From assembly GCF_001425055.1 (NCBI RefSeq), contig NZ_LMDK01000012.1, forward strand, positions 248,001-312,000: a stretch of DNA of 64,000 nucleotides, written 5' to 3'. Positions 1 to 9,220 of this stretch are shown here, piece by piece (within the stretch, counting starts at the first letter, position 1; each line of letters begins with the position of its first letter). The DNA comes from Pelomonas sp. Root1237 (GTDB lineage: Bacteria > Pseudomonadota > Gammaproteobacteria > Burkholderiales > Burkholderiaceae_C). The position numbers and the translations under genes were made by a program. The notes beneath the pieces were generated by a model, which was not told the origin of the DNA, did not search any database, and was given only the letters and a program-made list of their open reading frames with translations.

Positions 1-766
1 CCAGCTCGGCCGCCAGCGTCTTCAAGGACTTGCCGGCGCGCAGTTCGGCGCGGACGATGGCCAGGCGCCAGTCGGCGAGATAGCCGGCGGGCGTCTGGCC
101 CAGGGCGTCGCGAAACGCCTCGGCAAAGCGGCTGCGCGACATGCCAGCCTCGGTCGCCATGGCTGCCAGGCTCCAGGCCTCGCCCGGCCGGGCATGCAGG
201 GCCGTTAGCGCCCGGGCCAGGCGCGCGTCCGCCAGGCCGCGCATCAGGCCCAAGGGCAGGGCCGCGTCGCGCTGGTCCAGCATCCAGCGCAGCAGTTGCA
301 GCAGCAGCACCTCGAACAACCGGTCTGCCAGCAAGCGCTGGCCACAGCGCACGCGCTCGGCTTCGCCGAACAGCAGGGAGAGCGTGGCGTCAATGCCGTC
401 CACCTGCGCCAGCGGCAGCACCACCAGCGGCGGCAGCGCCTGCACGAGCGGGTGGCCGGCCTCGAAGTCCAGGGTTGCGCAGACGAAGTCCGAGCCCTCG
501 GTCGGCGCGTTGTGGAAGTCGTGCGCCAGCGGGCGCGGGTAGAAGACCAGGCTGGGTTCGCGCACCCACAGGCGTTCGATGAGGCCGGTCGCACGGGCAT
601 GCCTCACCTCCATCTCGCCATTGCGCATCACATGCAGGAAACCGCGGTCGGGCCGGGCATCGAAGTGGGTCACGCCGCACAGCGGCCCGGCGTGGAAAAG
701 GCTGGCGCGCACGCGAAAGCGCTCGAACAGCGGGCTCAGGCGGTCCAGTGGCGGGCTATCAGTCAC
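1..766 (-). CDS. AraC-family transcriptional regulator (3' end beyond window)
   Basis: Reading the minus strand from a GTG at 766 gives an open frame of about 255 codons that runs off the left edge. The N-terminal half (from MTDSPPLDRLSPLF) looks like the cupin-type sensor arm of AraC regulators. The C-terminal part contains an AraC DNA-binding segment: MATEAGMSRSRFAEAFRDAL followed by GQTPAGYLADWRL, the hallmark of the first helix-turn-helix and its linker; the second helix-turn-helix is cut off. It is divergent from the peroxidase-like gene at 866, separated by 99 bases, and may control it. No Shine-Dalgarno decides the start, so GTG 766 is a best guess. The true start could be somewhat downstream. 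Confidence 0.8.
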   Translation of the reverse strand, partial: MTDSPPLDRLSPLFERFRVRASLFHAGPLCGVTHFDARPDRGFLHVMRNGEMEVRHARATGLIERLWVREPSLVFYPRPLAHDFHNAPTEGSDFVCATLDFEAGHPLVQALPPLVVLPLAQVDGIDATLSLLFGEAERVRCGQRLLADRLFEVLLLQLLRWMLDQRDAALPLGLMRGLADARLARALTALHARPGEAWSLAAMATEAGMSRSRFAEAFRDALGQTPAGYLADWRLAIVRAELRAGKSLKTLAAEL

Positions 767-825
767 GGTACGAATGGGTTGAATTGTTGGATGAAATGAT
801 ACCTATCGCTCCTGCCTGGCAACGA

Positions 826-847
826 CAGTGGAGGCCTTCATCCACTG
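826..847. promoter_or_regulatory. inverted repeat in the AraC/peroxidase divergent region
   Basis: CAGTGGA (826-832) and TCCACTG (841-847) form a perfect 7-base inverted repeat around an 8-base spacer, ending 19 bases before the start codon at 866. The position suits an operator or a 5' leader hairpin for the downstream gene. AraC proteins more often bind direct repeats, so assignment to that regulator is only a suggestion. Confidence 0.35.
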
Positions 848-865
848 CCATCGAAAGGCGACACC

Positions 866-1414
866 ATGACCTCCCGCGTTCCCCTTGTCTCTGCCACCGA
901 CACCCCCGCCGCAGCCCGCGCGACGCTGGACGCGATCCACGGCGCCTTTGGCGCGACGCCGAACATGTTCCGCGCGGCGGCGAATTCGCCTGCGGCGCTG
1001 CAGGCCATGTGGTCCTTCTTTGGCGCTCTTGGTGGCGGGGCCATCCCGGCCAAGCTTGGTGAGCAGATCGCTGTCGCCGTGGCCGACCGCAATGCCTGCG
1101 AGTACTGCCTGGCCGCGCATACCGCCCTGGGCCGCAAGGCCGGCGCGACGCCTGCCGAGATGAACGCGGCCCAGGCTGGTGAGTCGGCCGACCCGGCGAC
1201 GGCGGTGGCGCTGCGCTTCGCGCTCCAACTCGTCGAGCAGCGCGGCCAGGTGGGTGATGCCGATGTGGCAGCCGTGCGCGCGGCGGGGTTTGGCGACGGC
1301 CAGATCGTCGAGATCCTGGCTCACGTGGCGCTGAACCTGTTCACCAACTACGTGAACGTCGCGTTTGCGGTGCCGGTGGATTTCCCGAGCGTGAAGCTGC
1401 GCTCGGCTGTCTGA
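866..1414 (+). CDS. carboxymuconolactone decarboxylase/AhpD-like peroxidase-related protein
   Basis: 182 residues. The redox motif C78-E-Y-C81-L-A-A-H85 is the CxxCxxxH signature of the AhpD-like branch of the CMD family, whose members act as thiol peroxidases or partners in peroxide reduction. A helical AhpD-type fold surrounds it, with ANSPAAL early and a conserved NLFTNYVN near the end. The ATG at 866 is preceded by AAAGGCGACACC, a usable ribosome site. It is divergent from an AraC-type regulator and 10 bases upstream of a glutamine amidotransferase gene, so those two probably share a transcript. Family membership is clear; the physiological substrate is not visible. Confidence 0.88.
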   Translation: MTSRVPLVSATDTPAAARATLDAIHGAFGATPNMFRAAANSPAALQAMWSFFGALGGGAIPAKLGEQIAVAVADRNACEYCLAAHTALGRKAGATPAEMNAAQAGESADPATAVALRFALQLVEQRGQVGDADVAAVRAAGFGDGQIVEILAHVALNLFTNYVNVAFAVPVDFPSVKLRSAV

Positions 1415-1424
1415 TCGAGAGGCG

Positions 1425-2135
1425 ATGATGGCGCAGATGAAAACCGCCCTGGCCCTGCGCCATCTCGCCTTCGAGGACCTCGGTCTCATCGAGCCCGTGC
1501 TGCTTTCACGCGGTTTCGATGTCCGCTATCACGAGGCCGGCGTCGACGACTTCGCTGCCGTTGATCTTGATGCAATCGATCTGCTCGTCGTGCTTGGCGG
1601 GCCGATCAGCGTGGAAGACGAGGAACGTTTCCCCTGGCTGGTCGACGAGGTCGGGCTGATCCGCCAACGACTGGACTCACGCCTGCCGCTGCTCGGCATC
1701 TGCCTGGGCGCGCAGCTGATGGCCCGAGCCCTGGGCGCGCGCGTGAAGCCCATGGGCGTCAAGGAGATCGGCTTTGCGCCGCTGACCATGACGGCGGCGG
1801 GGCAGGGCACGGCGTTGGTCGAGCTGGGCGATCAACCCATGTTGCACTGGCACGGCGATCAGTTCGAGTTGCCGGCCGGGATGGTGTCACTGGCGGCGAC
1901 GACCGTCTGCCCTCACCAGGCGTTCGCGCCGCACAACCGGGCCCTGGGCCTGCAGTTCCACCCCGAGGTCGCGCCCGAGCGCTTCGAGCAATGGCTGATC
2001 GGCCATATCGACGAACTGGCGCAGGCCGGCATCACGCCGAATGAACTTCGCGCCGCGATGTCGCGCGAATCTGAAGGATTGCGAGCCGCCCTGAAGCGGC
2101 TGATGGACCGCTGGTTAGACCAGGCCCTGCTTTGA
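1425..2135 (+). CDS. class I glutamine amidotransferase domain protein (GMP synthase-like)
   Basis: 236 residues. The full class I amidotransferase triad is present: nucleophile C93 in PLLGICLGAQLMA, and H180 with E182 in GLQFHPEVAPE. The oxyanion strand LVVLGGPISVEDE lies at about residues 54-66. There is no synthetase domain, so it belongs to the stand-alone GATase group often annotated as glutamine amidotransferase or GMP synthase-like; these hydrolyse glutamine or a gamma-glutamyl amide. It starts 10 bases after the peroxidase-like gene, suggesting co-transcription. Its last 21 bases overlap, tail to tail, the end of the response regulator gene on the other strand. Confidence 0.88.
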   Translation: MMAQMKTALALRHLAFEDLGLIEPVLLSRGFDVRYHEAGVDDFAAVDLDAIDLLVVLGGPISVEDEERFPWLVDEVGLIRQRLDSRLPLLGICLGAQLMARALGARVKPMGVKEIGFAPLTMTAAGQGTALVELGDQPMLHWHGDQFELPAGMVSLAATTVCPHQAFAPHNRALGLQFHPEVAPERFEQWLIGHIDELAQAGITPNELRAAMSRESEGLRAALKRLMDRWLDQALL

Positions 2136-2858
2136 CGCCAGCACCGCCGCTTCCGCACGGCTGGACACGTTGAGCTTCTTGTAGATGCTCTTGATGTGGT
2201 CGTTGACGGTGAACCACTTGATGCCCATCAGGTTCGCGATCTCCTTGATCGTGAAGCCCTTGCTCAGATAGGTCAGCACTTCGCTCTCGCGCGGCGTCAG
2301 GCGTTCCCATTCGGGCGGCGGGTCCAGGGCGACGCTGCGGCTGTTGGAAAAGCCCGCGTGCGAGGACGACAGTGAGCCGAAGCCCGAGTTCAGCGGCATG
2401 GTGCCGCTGTCACTGGAGCCGGGGCGGAAGTGAGACAGCAGGCGGCGCGCGATGGCGGGTGACAGCGGCGGCTGGCCGCGCACGATGCGCTGCAGCTCCT
2501 CCACCAGCACCTCGAAGCGGTCTTCCTTCAGCAGATAGCCGTCGGCACCGCACTGCAAGGCCGGAAAGAGGTGGTCGTCGTCCGAATACAGCGTCGTGAC
2601 GATCTTGATAGCCGGAGATCCCGCCAACTCGGTCAGGAACTCCATGCCGTTGCCGTCGGGCAGTTCCAGGTCGACGAGGATGAGCTTGAAGCTGATCTCC
2701 GGGTTGCCACCTGAAAGCTTGGCAACCTGGCGGCGGGCGTTCTCAAGGTCACCGACTTCGGTGAGCTCCATCGCGTCGCTGAAGCTCTCTCGCACCACGC
2801 GGCACAGGAAACTGCGGGCAACGGGGTTGTCTTCGATGATGAGAACTTTGACGGTCAT
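2115..2858 (-). CDS. NarL/FixJ-family response regulator (orphan)
   Basis: 247 residues from the ATG at 2858 (MTVKVLIIEDNPVARSF); an upstream in-frame ATG at 2909 would add 17 residues unlike a receiver start. The receiver domain spans about residues 1-125, with acidic pocket E9/D10, phosphoacceptor D63 in LVDLELPDG and a lysine in GYLLKED. A serine- and glycine-rich linker of about 45 residues follows, then a LuxR-type helix-turn-helix (about 185-245: LTPRESEVLTYLSKG, then IKEIANLMGI). No histidine kinase lies beside it, so its signal is unknown. The tail overlaps the amidotransferase gene by 21 bases. Confidence 0.9.
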   Translation of the reverse strand: MTVKVLIIEDNPVARSFLCRVVRESFSDAMELTEVGDLENARRQVAKLSGGNPEISFKLILVDLELPDGNGMEFLTELAGSPAIKIVTTLYSDDDHLFPALQCGADGYLLKEDRFEVLVEELQRIVRGQPPLSPAIARRLLSHFRPGSSDSGTMPLNSGFGSLSSSHAGFSNSRSVALDPPPEWERLTPRESEVLTYLSKGFTIKEIANLMGIKWFTVNDHIKSIYKKLNVSSRAEAAVLASKQGLV

Positions 2859-2962
2859 GGCGCGTGGCGGGCAGCGGCTGTCGATTCGACCGTCGAGAAT
2901 GTAGCGCACCGCCCCCTAGAAGCTCCGGTGGATCGCCCTAGTCCAAGCCCCCGGTTCAGGCT

Positions 2963-3940
2963 TCACGAATTGGTAAGAACTAACTTGCCGACCACCTCGC
3001 GGGCCGCCATGCGCGCGAAGGCGGCAGGCAACTCCTCCATCGGCAGCACCCGGTCCAGCACCGGCTTGATCTTGCCCGCGGCATACCAGGCCGCCAACTC
3101 TCCCAGCATCGTGGCGTTATGCCCGGGCTCGCGTTTGGCGAATTCGCCCCAGAACACGCCGACCAGGGACGCGCCCTTGAGCAGCGCCAGGTTCAGCGGC
3201 AGCGCCGGAATCTGGCCCTGCGCAAAACCGATGACGAGGTAGCGGCCGCGCCAGGCGATGGAGCGGAAGGCCGCTTCGGCCAGGTCGCCGCCAACGGGGT
3301 CGTAGATGACGTCGGGCCCCTTGCCTTCGGTCAGGGCCTTCAATTCATCACGCAGGTTCTGCGTCGCGTAGTTGATGGTCGCGTCGGCGCCAAGGGCCTT
3401 GCAGGCCAGGCATTTGGCATCGCTGCCCGCCGCGGCGATGACCCGCGCCCCGGCGGCCTTGGCGATCTGGATGGCGGCCGTGCCGACGCCACCCGCCGCG
3501 CCCAGGATGAGCACGGTCTCGCCGGGCTTCAGAGCTGCGCGGTCCACCAGCGCGTGGTGGCTCGTGGCATAGGTACAGATGAAGGCCGCGGCGTCCTCGA
3601 AACTGAAAGCTTCGGGCAGCGGCATGGCCAGCACGGCCGGGATGCAGACCTCGGTGGCAAAGCCACCCAGGCCGCCAAAGGCCGCGACGCGCTGGCCCAC
3701 GGCAAAGCCCTTGACGCCTTCGCCCACCTCGGTGACCACGCCCGAGAACTCCGTGCCTGGCACAAAGGGCAGGGGCGGCTTCATCTGGTACTTGTTCTGC
3801 ACGATGAGCAGGTCAGGAAAATTCAGGCTGGCGGCGCGGATAGCCACGCGCAGGTGCCCAGCGGGCATGGCCGGGGCCGGCATTTCGCGCCATTGCAGCG
3901 CCTCGACGCCCACCGGGTTCTCGCAGAGCCATGCCTTCAT
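2963..3940 (-). CDS. NADPH:quinone oxidoreductase (MDR superfamily)
   Basis: 325 residues from the ATG at 3940 ([15 protein letters not shown]). It is a zinc-free medium-chain reductase: an N-terminal GroES-like domain with [11 protein letters not shown] at about 59-69, then a Rossmann domain whose nucleotide loop GAAGGVG is at 147-153. The family reduces quinones or enoyl compounds with NADPH. The cysteine ligands of alcohol dehydrogenases are absent, consistent with the quinone reductase branch. It is divergent from surE, with 90 bases between the two starts, and stands alone. A TCCTCTTTGG-like stretch upstream is AAGGAGACGACG on the coding strand, a good ribosome site. Confidence 0.9.
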   Translation of the reverse strand: MKAWLCENPVGVEALQWREMPAPAMPAGHLRVAIRAASLNFPDLLIVQNKYQMKPPLPFVPGTEFSGVVTEVGEGVKGFAVGQRVAAFGGLGGFATEVCIPAVLAMPLPEAFSFEDAAAFICTYATSHHALVDRAALKPGETVLILGAAGGVGTAAIQIAKAAGARVIAAAGSDAKCLACKALGADATINYATQNLRDELKALTEGKGPDVIYDPVGGDLAEAAFRSIAWRGRYLVIGFAQGQIPALPLNLALLKGASLVGVFWGEFAKREPGHNATMLGELAAWYAAGKIKPVLDRVLPMEELPAAFARMAAREVVGKLVLTNS

Positions 3941-4017
3941 CGTCGTCTCCTCTTTGGTGAAGCGATGATGATAGAAATCCGCTGGGTTACACCCGGTCTC
4001 GCAGGTGACGCTCTCCC

Positions 4018-4030
4018 TACAATTGGCCCC
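4018..4030 (+). promoter_or_regulatory. -10 element and likely leaderless start of surE
   Basis: TACAAT at 4018-4023 lies seven bases before the surE ATG at 4031, and no purine-rich ribosome site is present. Transcription would begin at or beside the A of the start codon, giving a leaderless mRNA. No good -35 hexamer is seen 16-18 bases upstream. Confidence 0.45.
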
Positions 4031-4774
4031 ATGCGCATCCTGATTTCCAACGACGACGGTTACCTCGCACCGGGCCTCGCGGCCCTGGTAAAAGCCTGCG
4101 AAGGCCTGGGCGAGATCGAAGTCATCGCCCCTGAGCAGAACGCCAGCGGCACCTCCAACTCGCTGACGCTGAACCGGCCGCTGAATGTCCACCGCGCCGC
4201 CAACGGGTTCCGTTATGTCAGCGGCACGCCATCCGACGGTGTCCATCTCGCCCTGACCGGCCTGCTGGGCTATCGGCCCGACCTGGTGCTCTCGGGCATC
4301 AACAACGGCGCCAACATGGGCGACGACACGCTGTATTCCGGCACCGTCGCCGCCGCCACCGAGGGCTATCTGTTCGGCATCCCGTCCATCGCCTTCTCGC
4401 AGGCCGAGAAGGGCTGGGTTGAACTGGAGGCCGCGGCCCGCGTGGCGCGCAGCGTCGTCGAGCAGGTCATTGCCGGGGGCTTAAGCCAGGGCTTCCTGCT
4501 CAACGTCAACATCCCCAACCGGGCCGATGCCGACACCCTGCCGCGCAAGATCACGCGCCTGGGCCGGCGCCATGCCAGCGAAGGCATCATCGAGCAGATC
4601 AACCCGCGCGGCGAGACCATCTACTGGATCGGCCCGGCCGGGGACGCCCGGGACGCCGGCGAGGGCACGGACTTCCACGCCACCGCCAACGGCCAGGTGT
4701 CGATCACGCCGCTGCAGGTGGACCTGACCGAACATTCGTCTCTCGGTGCCTGGGCGCAGCGCCTCGGTCTCTGA
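4031..4774 (+). CDS. surE: 5'/3'-nucleotidase SurE
   Basis: 247 residues, the usual family size. SurE is a divalent-metal phosphatase that hydrolyses nucleoside 5'- and 3'-monophosphates, linked to stationary-phase survival. The N-terminus [16 protein letters not shown] carries the metal ligands D8/D9; SGTSNSLT (around residue 40) and [19 protein letters not shown] (around 92) supply the other active-site residues. A longer open frame extends upstream but resembles no SurE sequence, so ATG 4031 is chosen. The stop is followed immediately by the pcm ATG, and nlpD and rpoS follow: the classic proteobacterial stationary-phase cluster. Confidence 0.97.
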   Translation: MRILISNDDGYLAPGLAALVKACEGLGEIEVIAPEQNASGTSNSLTLNRPLNVHRAANGFRYVSGTPSDGVHLALTGLLGYRPDLVLSGINNGANMGDDTLYSGTVAAATEGYLFGIPSIAFSQAEKGWVELEAAARVARSVVEQVIAGGLSQGFLLNVNIPNRADADTLPRKITRLGRRHASEGIIEQINPRGETIYWIGPAGDARDAGEGTDFHATANGQVSITPLQVDLTEHSSLGAWAQRLGL

Positions 4775-5578
4775 ATGTCTACACCCAAGCGCTTCCCGGC
4801 CAGCCTGAAGTCGGCCACGTCACCGCAGCGTGAGCTGCTGATGCCGCAGCGCCATCTGCATCAGGCCACGCGGGACGCGGCCCGGCTGGCGCGCCCCAGC
4901 GGCACCGGGCTGGACAGCGGCGCCGTGCGCCAGCGCATGGTGGACCGGCTGCGCGCCGAGGGGAAGTTCGACGAGCATGTGCTCGCCGCGATGGCCACCG
5001 TGCCGCGCCATGAATTCGTCGACAGCGCCTTGGCTGCCCAGGCCTATGAAGATACGGCCCTGCCCATCGGCCACGGCCAGACCATTTCCAAGCCCTCGGT
5101 GGTCGCCCACATGCTGGGCCTGCTGATGGCCGGCGCTGGTGCGCGTCAGCGCGGGTCGCTGGGCCGTGTGCTGGAAATCGGCACGGGTTGCGGCTACCAA
5201 GCAGCCGTCATCGCGCTGCTGGCGCGACAGCTCACCTCCATCGAGCGCCTGCAGGGCCTGCACGACAAGGCCAAGCTCAATCTGCAGCGTGTGGGGCTGC
5301 CGCGCGTGCCGCGCCTCATCTGGGGCGATGGCCGCCTGGGCCACGCAGCCAGCGGGCCTTTCGACTGCATCATCGCTGCGGCGGGCGGCGAGGACATTCC
5401 CGCCGCCTGGACCGAGCAACTCGCCCCTGGCGGGCGTCTCATCGCCCCGACGGCGGCCGGCGGCCGCGGCCAGGTGCTGGTGGTGCTCGACCATGTCGTC
5501 GAGGCGGGCGTCAGCCGCTGGGTGCGCAACGAGCATGAAGCCGTGCTGTTCGTCCCCTTAAAATCCGGCGTCCTCTGA
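4775..5578 (+). CDS. pcm: protein-L-isoaspartate O-methyltransferase
   Basis: 267 residues. The enzyme repairs isomerised aspartyl residues in ageing proteins using S-adenosylmethionine. The family motif IGHGQTISKP is at 98-107 and the SAM-binding loop VLEIGTGCGYQ at 132-142; a later motif, FDCIIAAAGGEDIP, is also typical. The first 45 or so residues are an N-terminal extension beyond the roughly 210-residue core, common in betaproteobacteria. The ATG touches the surE stop without a gap, indicating translational coupling. Confidence 0.95.
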   Translation: MSTPKRFPASLKSATSPQRELLMPQRHLHQATRDAARLARPSGTGLDSGAVRQRMVDRLRAEGKFDEHVLAAMATVPRHEFVDSALAAQAYEDTALPIGHGQTISKPSVVAHMLGLLMAGAGARQRGSLGRVLEIGTGCGYQAAVIALLARQLTSIERLQGLHDKAKLNLQRVGLPRVPRLIWGDGRLGHAASGPFDCIIAAAGGEDIPAAWTEQLAPGGRLIAPTAAGGRGQVLVVLDHVVEAGVSRWVRNEHEAVLFVPLKSGVL

Positions 5579-5641
5579 CGGGGCCGTCGGCGCACCGCGC
5601 CACACAATCGGGTCGGCCTTCCAACGTGCTCTAGCCACACG

Positions 5642-6514
5642 ATGCCCTCAAGCCTGCGCCTTTTATTCACTGCCATCACCACCTCGCTGCTGCTCAGCGC
5701 CTGCGGCACGTCGTTGCATCGTGCCGCACCGGTCGAGGACCGCAACCCGCAGCCCGCCACGGCCGCGGTGGTGCCGGCGCCCGCCGCGTCGGCGGCTTCC
5801 GCGCCCGATGCCAAGCCGCCGCTGCCGGGTGCTGAGAACGCCGGCAAAGCCGGTTACTACACCGTCAAGCCGGGTGACGCGCTGATCCGCATCGCGCTGG
5901 ACAATGGCCAGAGCTGGCGTGACGTGGCCAAATGGAACAGCCTGGAGAACCCCAACCGCATCGAGGTGGGGCAGGTGCTGCGCGTCGTGCCCCCAGGTGT
6001 CGACCCCAGCGCCGTGACAGCCAAGCCCATCGCCAGCACGGCCAAGGTCGAGTCGCGGCCGCTTGACGCCAAGCCGCCGGTCGCTGCCGCAAGTGCGCCG
6101 ACGGCTTCGTCCACCAATACGTCCACACCGGCCGCATCGGAAGACGACAGCATGGCCTGGGGTTGGCCGGTCGCCCAATCCATCAGCGCCGGCTTCGACG
6201 AGCAGCGCAACAAGGGTCTGGACTTTGCAGGCAAGCCGGGTGACCCGGTGCTGGCTGTCGCCGATGGACGCGTTGTTTACGCTGGTTCGGGGTTGCGCGG
6301 CTACGGCAACTTGGTCATCATCAAGCACAACAGCACCTACCTGACAGCGTATGCCCACAACCGGGCCATGCTGGTCGAGCAGGACCAAACCGTACGCAAG
6401 GGTCAGAGGATTGCCGAGATGGGTTCCACCGAGAGCGATACCGTCAAGTTGCACTTTGAAGTGCGCAAGCTCGGCAAGCCTGTCGATCCGGCCAAGCTGC
6501 TGCCGCCGCGCTGA
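5642..6514 (+). CDS. nlpD: NlpD-type LysM/LytM lipoprotein, amidase activator
   Basis: 290 residues. A signal peptide ends in the lipobox LLLSAC, so the protein should be an outer-membrane lipoprotein. A LysM domain (about residues 77-122, from GYYTVKPGDALIRIALD) binds peptidoglycan, a proline/alanine/serine-rich linker follows, and a LytM (M23) domain occupies about 172-288. Two metal ligands of active M23 enzymes are replaced: NKGLDFAG has Asn in place of the first His, and KLHFEV has Lys in place of the first His of HxH. This fits the NlpD/EnvC class, which activates cell-wall amidases rather than cutting peptidoglycan itself. It precedes rpoS, as in most proteobacteria. Confidence 0.94.
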   Translation: MPSSLRLLFTAITTSLLLSACGTSLHRAAPVEDRNPQPATAAVVPAPAASAASAPDAKPPLPGAENAGKAGYYTVKPGDALIRIALDNGQSWRDVAKWNSLENPNRIEVGQVLRVVPPGVDPSAVTAKPIASTAKVESRPLDAKPPVAAASAPTASSTNTSTPAASEDDSMAWGWPVAQSISAGFDEQRNKGLDFAGKPGDPVLAVADGRVVYAGSGLRGYGNLVIIKHNSTYLTAYAHNRAMLVEQDQTVRKGQRIAEMGSTESDTVKLHFEVRKLGKPVDPAKLLPPR

Positions 6515-6535
6515 GAAGCCGGCCAGCCAACAGTC

Positions 6536-7570
6536 ATGCATCGGGCCAGCGATCACGTCATGAAACGCGCTGCGCCCAAGCTCAACGGACATGGTGGCAA
6601 TGGCAGCGAGCCGGCTGTCATCTTGTCGGCGCTGAACGGGGGCAGCGGTGATGCCGAGCCGGTTTCAGACGTCAGCGAAGAAGACGGCCGGGCGCTGCGC
6701 AATGGCGGCGACGAGGTCGAGCTCGGCAACGCGCTGCAGGCCTATCTGCGCGACATCCGCCGCACGCCGCTGCTGACGCCTCAGCAGGAATTCGACACGG
6801 CCGTTGCGGCGCGCGCGGGTGATTTCGATGCGCGCCAGGCCATGATCGAGCACAACCTGCGCCTGGTCGTCAGCATCGCCAAGAACTACCTGGGCCGTGG
6901 CCTGCCGATGAGCGATCTCATCGAGGAGGGCAATCTCGGCCTGATGCACGCCATCGGCAAATTCGAGCCCGAGCGCGGGTTCCGTTTCTCCACCTACTCG
7001 AGCTGGTGGATACGCCAGAGCATCGAGCGTGCGCTGATGCACCAGGCCCGCTTGGTGCGGCTGCCAGTGCACATCGTGCGCGAGCTCAATCAGGTGCTGA
7101 AGGCGCGCCGCGCACTGGAAGCACTGCAGAGTGCCAACGGCTCCGAGGGCCGCGTGCGTGCCGAGGATGTGGCTCAAGCGCTGGGCCGGCCGGTCGACGA
7201 GGTGGCCGAGCTGTTGGCCTATGCTGAGCTGCCGAGTTCGCTGGATTCGCCGGTGGACCGCAACGGCGAGGGCGGCGAGTCCATGCTGGATCTCGTGGCC
7301 GACGACCAGGCCATCGACCCGATGGGCCTGCGCCTGTCGCACGAGGTCGAGGAGCTGCTGCAGCACGGGCTGGCGAGCCTCAACGACCGTGAGCGCGAGG
7401 TGCTGTCGGGCCGCTACGGCCTGTCGGACCGCGAACCGGAGACGCTGGACGTGCTGGCCATCCGCCTCAAGCTGACGCGCGAGCGCATCCGCCAGATCCA
7501 GATCGAGGCGCTGGCCAAGCTCAAGCGCAACATGATGCGCCACGGCGTGGATCGGGACTCGATCTTCTAG
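6536..7570 (+). CDS. rpoS: RNA polymerase sigma factor RpoS
   Basis: 344 residues. Sigma-70 family region 1.2 begins at [17 protein letters not shown]; region 2 contains [31 protein letters not shown] and [19 protein letters not shown]; region 4 ends with [20 protein letters not shown]. The region 2.4 wording and the position directly downstream of nlpD identify the stationary-phase and general stress sigma factor rather than RpoD or RpoH. The first 60 or so residues are poorly conserved; a second ATG (residue 9, at 6560) is an alternative start. The nlpD-rpoS gap is only 21 bases, but in relatives an rpoS promoter often lies inside nlpD. Confidence 0.95.
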   Translation: MHRASDHVMKRAAPKLNGHGGNGSEPAVILSALNGGSGDAEPVSDVSEEDGRALRNGGDEVELGNALQAYLRDIRRTPLLTPQQEFDTAVAARAGDFDARQAMIEHNLRLVVSIAKNYLGRGLPMSDLIEEGNLGLMHAIGKFEPERGFRFSTYSSWWIRQSIERALMHQARLVRLPVHIVRELNQVLKARRALEALQSANGSEGRVRAEDVAQALGRPVDEVAELLAYAELPSSLDSPVDRNGEGGESMLDLVADDQAIDPMGLRLSHEVEELLQHGLASLNDREREVLSGRYGLSDREPETLDVLAIRLKLTRERIRQIQIEALAKLKRNMMRHGVDRDSIF

Positions 7571-7589
7571 AGCCCTCGACGGCACCTCG

Positions 7590-7601
7590 GATAATCCGGG
7601 G
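7590..7601 (+). promoter_or_regulatory. -10 element and likely leaderless start of rlmD
   Basis: GATAAT (7590-7595) is six bases before the rlmD ATG at 7602. No ribosome site precedes the ATG, so a leaderless transcript starting at or next to the codon is likely. No clear -35 is visible. Confidence 0.45.
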
Positions 7602-8966
7602 ATGAATCAGACGACGGAATGGCTCAAGGTCGAAAGTATCGAACTTGAGGCGCAGGGCGTGGCGCACAACGCCGAGGGCAAGGTGGTCTTCATCGACGGT
7701 GCCTTGCCGGGTGAGATCGTGAAGGCGCAGATCTCGCGCCGCAAGAACAACTGGGAGCAAGGCCAGCTCACCGAAATCAAGAAGGAAAGCTCGCTGCGCG
7801 TGACGCCGGGCTGCCCGCACTTCGGCCTGCACGCCGGCGCCTGCGGCGGCTGCAAGATGCAGCATCTGCAGGCCGGCGCCCAGGTGGCGGTGAAACAGCG
7901 CGTGGTGGAGGACCAGCTCTGGCATCTCGGCAAGGTCAAGGCCGAGGTGCTGCTGCGGCCCATCGAGGGCCCGACCTGGGGCTATCGCTACCGCGCGCGA
8001 TTCTCGGTGCGCTATGTGCAGAAGAAGGGCGTCGTGCTGATCGGCTTTCACGAGCGCAAGAGCCGCTATGTGGCCGACATGCAGGTCTGCAAGGTCGTGC
8101 CCAAGGTCGTCAGCGACCTGCTGATGCCGATGCGCGAGCTGATCATGGCGATGGCCGAGCGCGACCGCCTACCCCAGATCGAACTGGCCATGGGCGACGA
8201 GGTCATTGCGCTGGTGCTGCGCCACCTGAACCCGCTGCCGGACGGCGACATCGCGCTGCTGCGCGAGTTCGCCGCCAAACACGGCGTGCAGTGGTGGCTG
8301 CAGCCCAAAGGGCCGGACACGGTCAAGTTGCTCGACGAAGGCGGGCCGCAACTGGCCTACCGCCTGCCCGAGTTCGGCGTGACCATGCCGTTCAAGCCGA
8401 CCGACTTCACGCAAGTCAACCCGCACATCAACGCCACCCTGGTCGGCCGTGCGCTGCGCCTGCTGGCTGTCGAGCCGGATGACCGGGTCATCGACTGGTT
8501 CTGCGGCCTGGGCAATTTCACGCTGCCGCTGGCCACCAAGGCGCGCGAGGTGCTGGGCATCGAGGGCAGCGAGACCCTGGTGCAGCGCTCGCGCGAGAAC
8601 GCGGCGCTGAACGGCCTGGCGCACAAGGCGAGCTTCGTTGCGCGCAACCTGTTCGAGATGACGCCTGAACTGCTGGCATTGGATGGTGCAGCGGACCGCT
8701 GGCTCATCGACCCGCCGCGCGAAGGCGCCTTTGCGCTGGCCAAGGCGGTGGCGGACATCGCCCAGGACCCGTCGCTGGCGCCGGGCTGGATGGCACCGAA
8801 GCGCATCGTCTACGTCAGCTGCAACCCGGCAACGCTGGCGCGCGATGCCGGCTTGCTCGTCAATGTGGCGGGCTATCGCTGCACGGCGGCCAGCGCGGTC
8901 AACATGTTCCCGCACACGGCGCACGTCGAAAGCATTGCGGTCTTCGACCGCGGTGCTTCAGAGTAG
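7602..8966 (+). CDS. rlmD: 23S rRNA (uracil-1939-C5)-methyltransferase
   Basis: 454 residues. The enzyme methylates U1939 of 23S rRNA with SAM. An N-terminal TRAM-like region (about 1-60) is followed by cluster cysteines C71, C81 and C84 ([14 protein letters not shown]), the iron-sulfur site of RlmD. The SAM domain contains [16 protein letters not shown], then LIDPPREGA, and the catalytic cysteine is in [13 protein letters not shown]. Its place after rpoS is common in Burkholderiales. A strong factor-independent terminator lies 79 bases past the stop. Confidence 0.95.
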   Translation: MNQTTEWLKVESIELEAQGVAHNAEGKVVFIDGALPGEIVKAQISRRKNNWEQGQLTEIKKESSLRVTPGCPHFGLHAGACGGCKMQHLQAGAQVAVKQRVVEDQLWHLGKVKAEVLLRPIEGPTWGYRYRARFSVRYVQKKGVVLIGFHERKSRYVADMQVCKVVPKVVSDLLMPMRELIMAMAERDRLPQIELAMGDEVIALVLRHLNPLPDGDIALLREFAAKHGVQWWLQPKGPDTVKLLDEGGPQLAYRLPEFGVTMPFKPTDFTQVNPHINATLVGRALRLLAVEPDDRVIDWFCGLGNFTLPLATKAREVLGIEGSETLVQRSRENAALNGLAHKASFVARNLFEMTPELLALDGAADRWLIDPPREGAFALAKAVADIAQDPSLAPGWMAPKRIVYVSCNPATLARDAGLLVNVAGYRCTAASAVNMFPHTAHVESIAVFDRGASE

Positions 8967-9044
8967 GCTCATATCGCTTCGGCGATGTGATGCCGGAACT
9001 AATCGATCGCAGTCTTCGATCGCTGAAGCGCACGTTGCTCAAGT

Positions 9045-9083
9045 AAATCCCGGCTCGCCCATTGCGACGACCGGGATTTTTTG
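9045..9083 (+). terminator. intrinsic terminator downstream of rlmD
   Basis: AAATCCCGG (9045-9053) pairs with CCGGGATTT (9071-9079) around a 17-base loop and is followed by a T run interrupted by one G. It ends the surE-to-rlmD cluster and isolates the glycoside hydrolase gene. Confidence 0.8.
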
Positions 9084-9140
9084 CTTTTCGGCCTACGTGT
9101 TAGTCCGGACTCGGTCCCGGTGCGAAGTAGACAAAATGAA

Positions 9141-9163
9141 TAAACAACATTGTTTAGTTGTTT
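9141..9163. promoter_or_regulatory. overlapping AT-rich palindromes upstream of the glycoside hydrolase gene
   Basis: TAAACAA-CA-TTGTTTA (9141-9156) is a perfect 7+2+7 palindrome. The same bases also form a second one: AAACAAC (9142-9148) with GTTGTTT (9157-9163). The site is 57 bases before the hydrolase ATG in otherwise GC-rich DNA, the usual place for a repressor or activator operator. No regulator gene is adjacent. Confidence 0.55.
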
Positions 9164-9220
9164 TGCCGAGCATCGGGTCCACCCGGCCGGCGTCATGACT
9201 TCCACAGGAGACAAGCCAGC

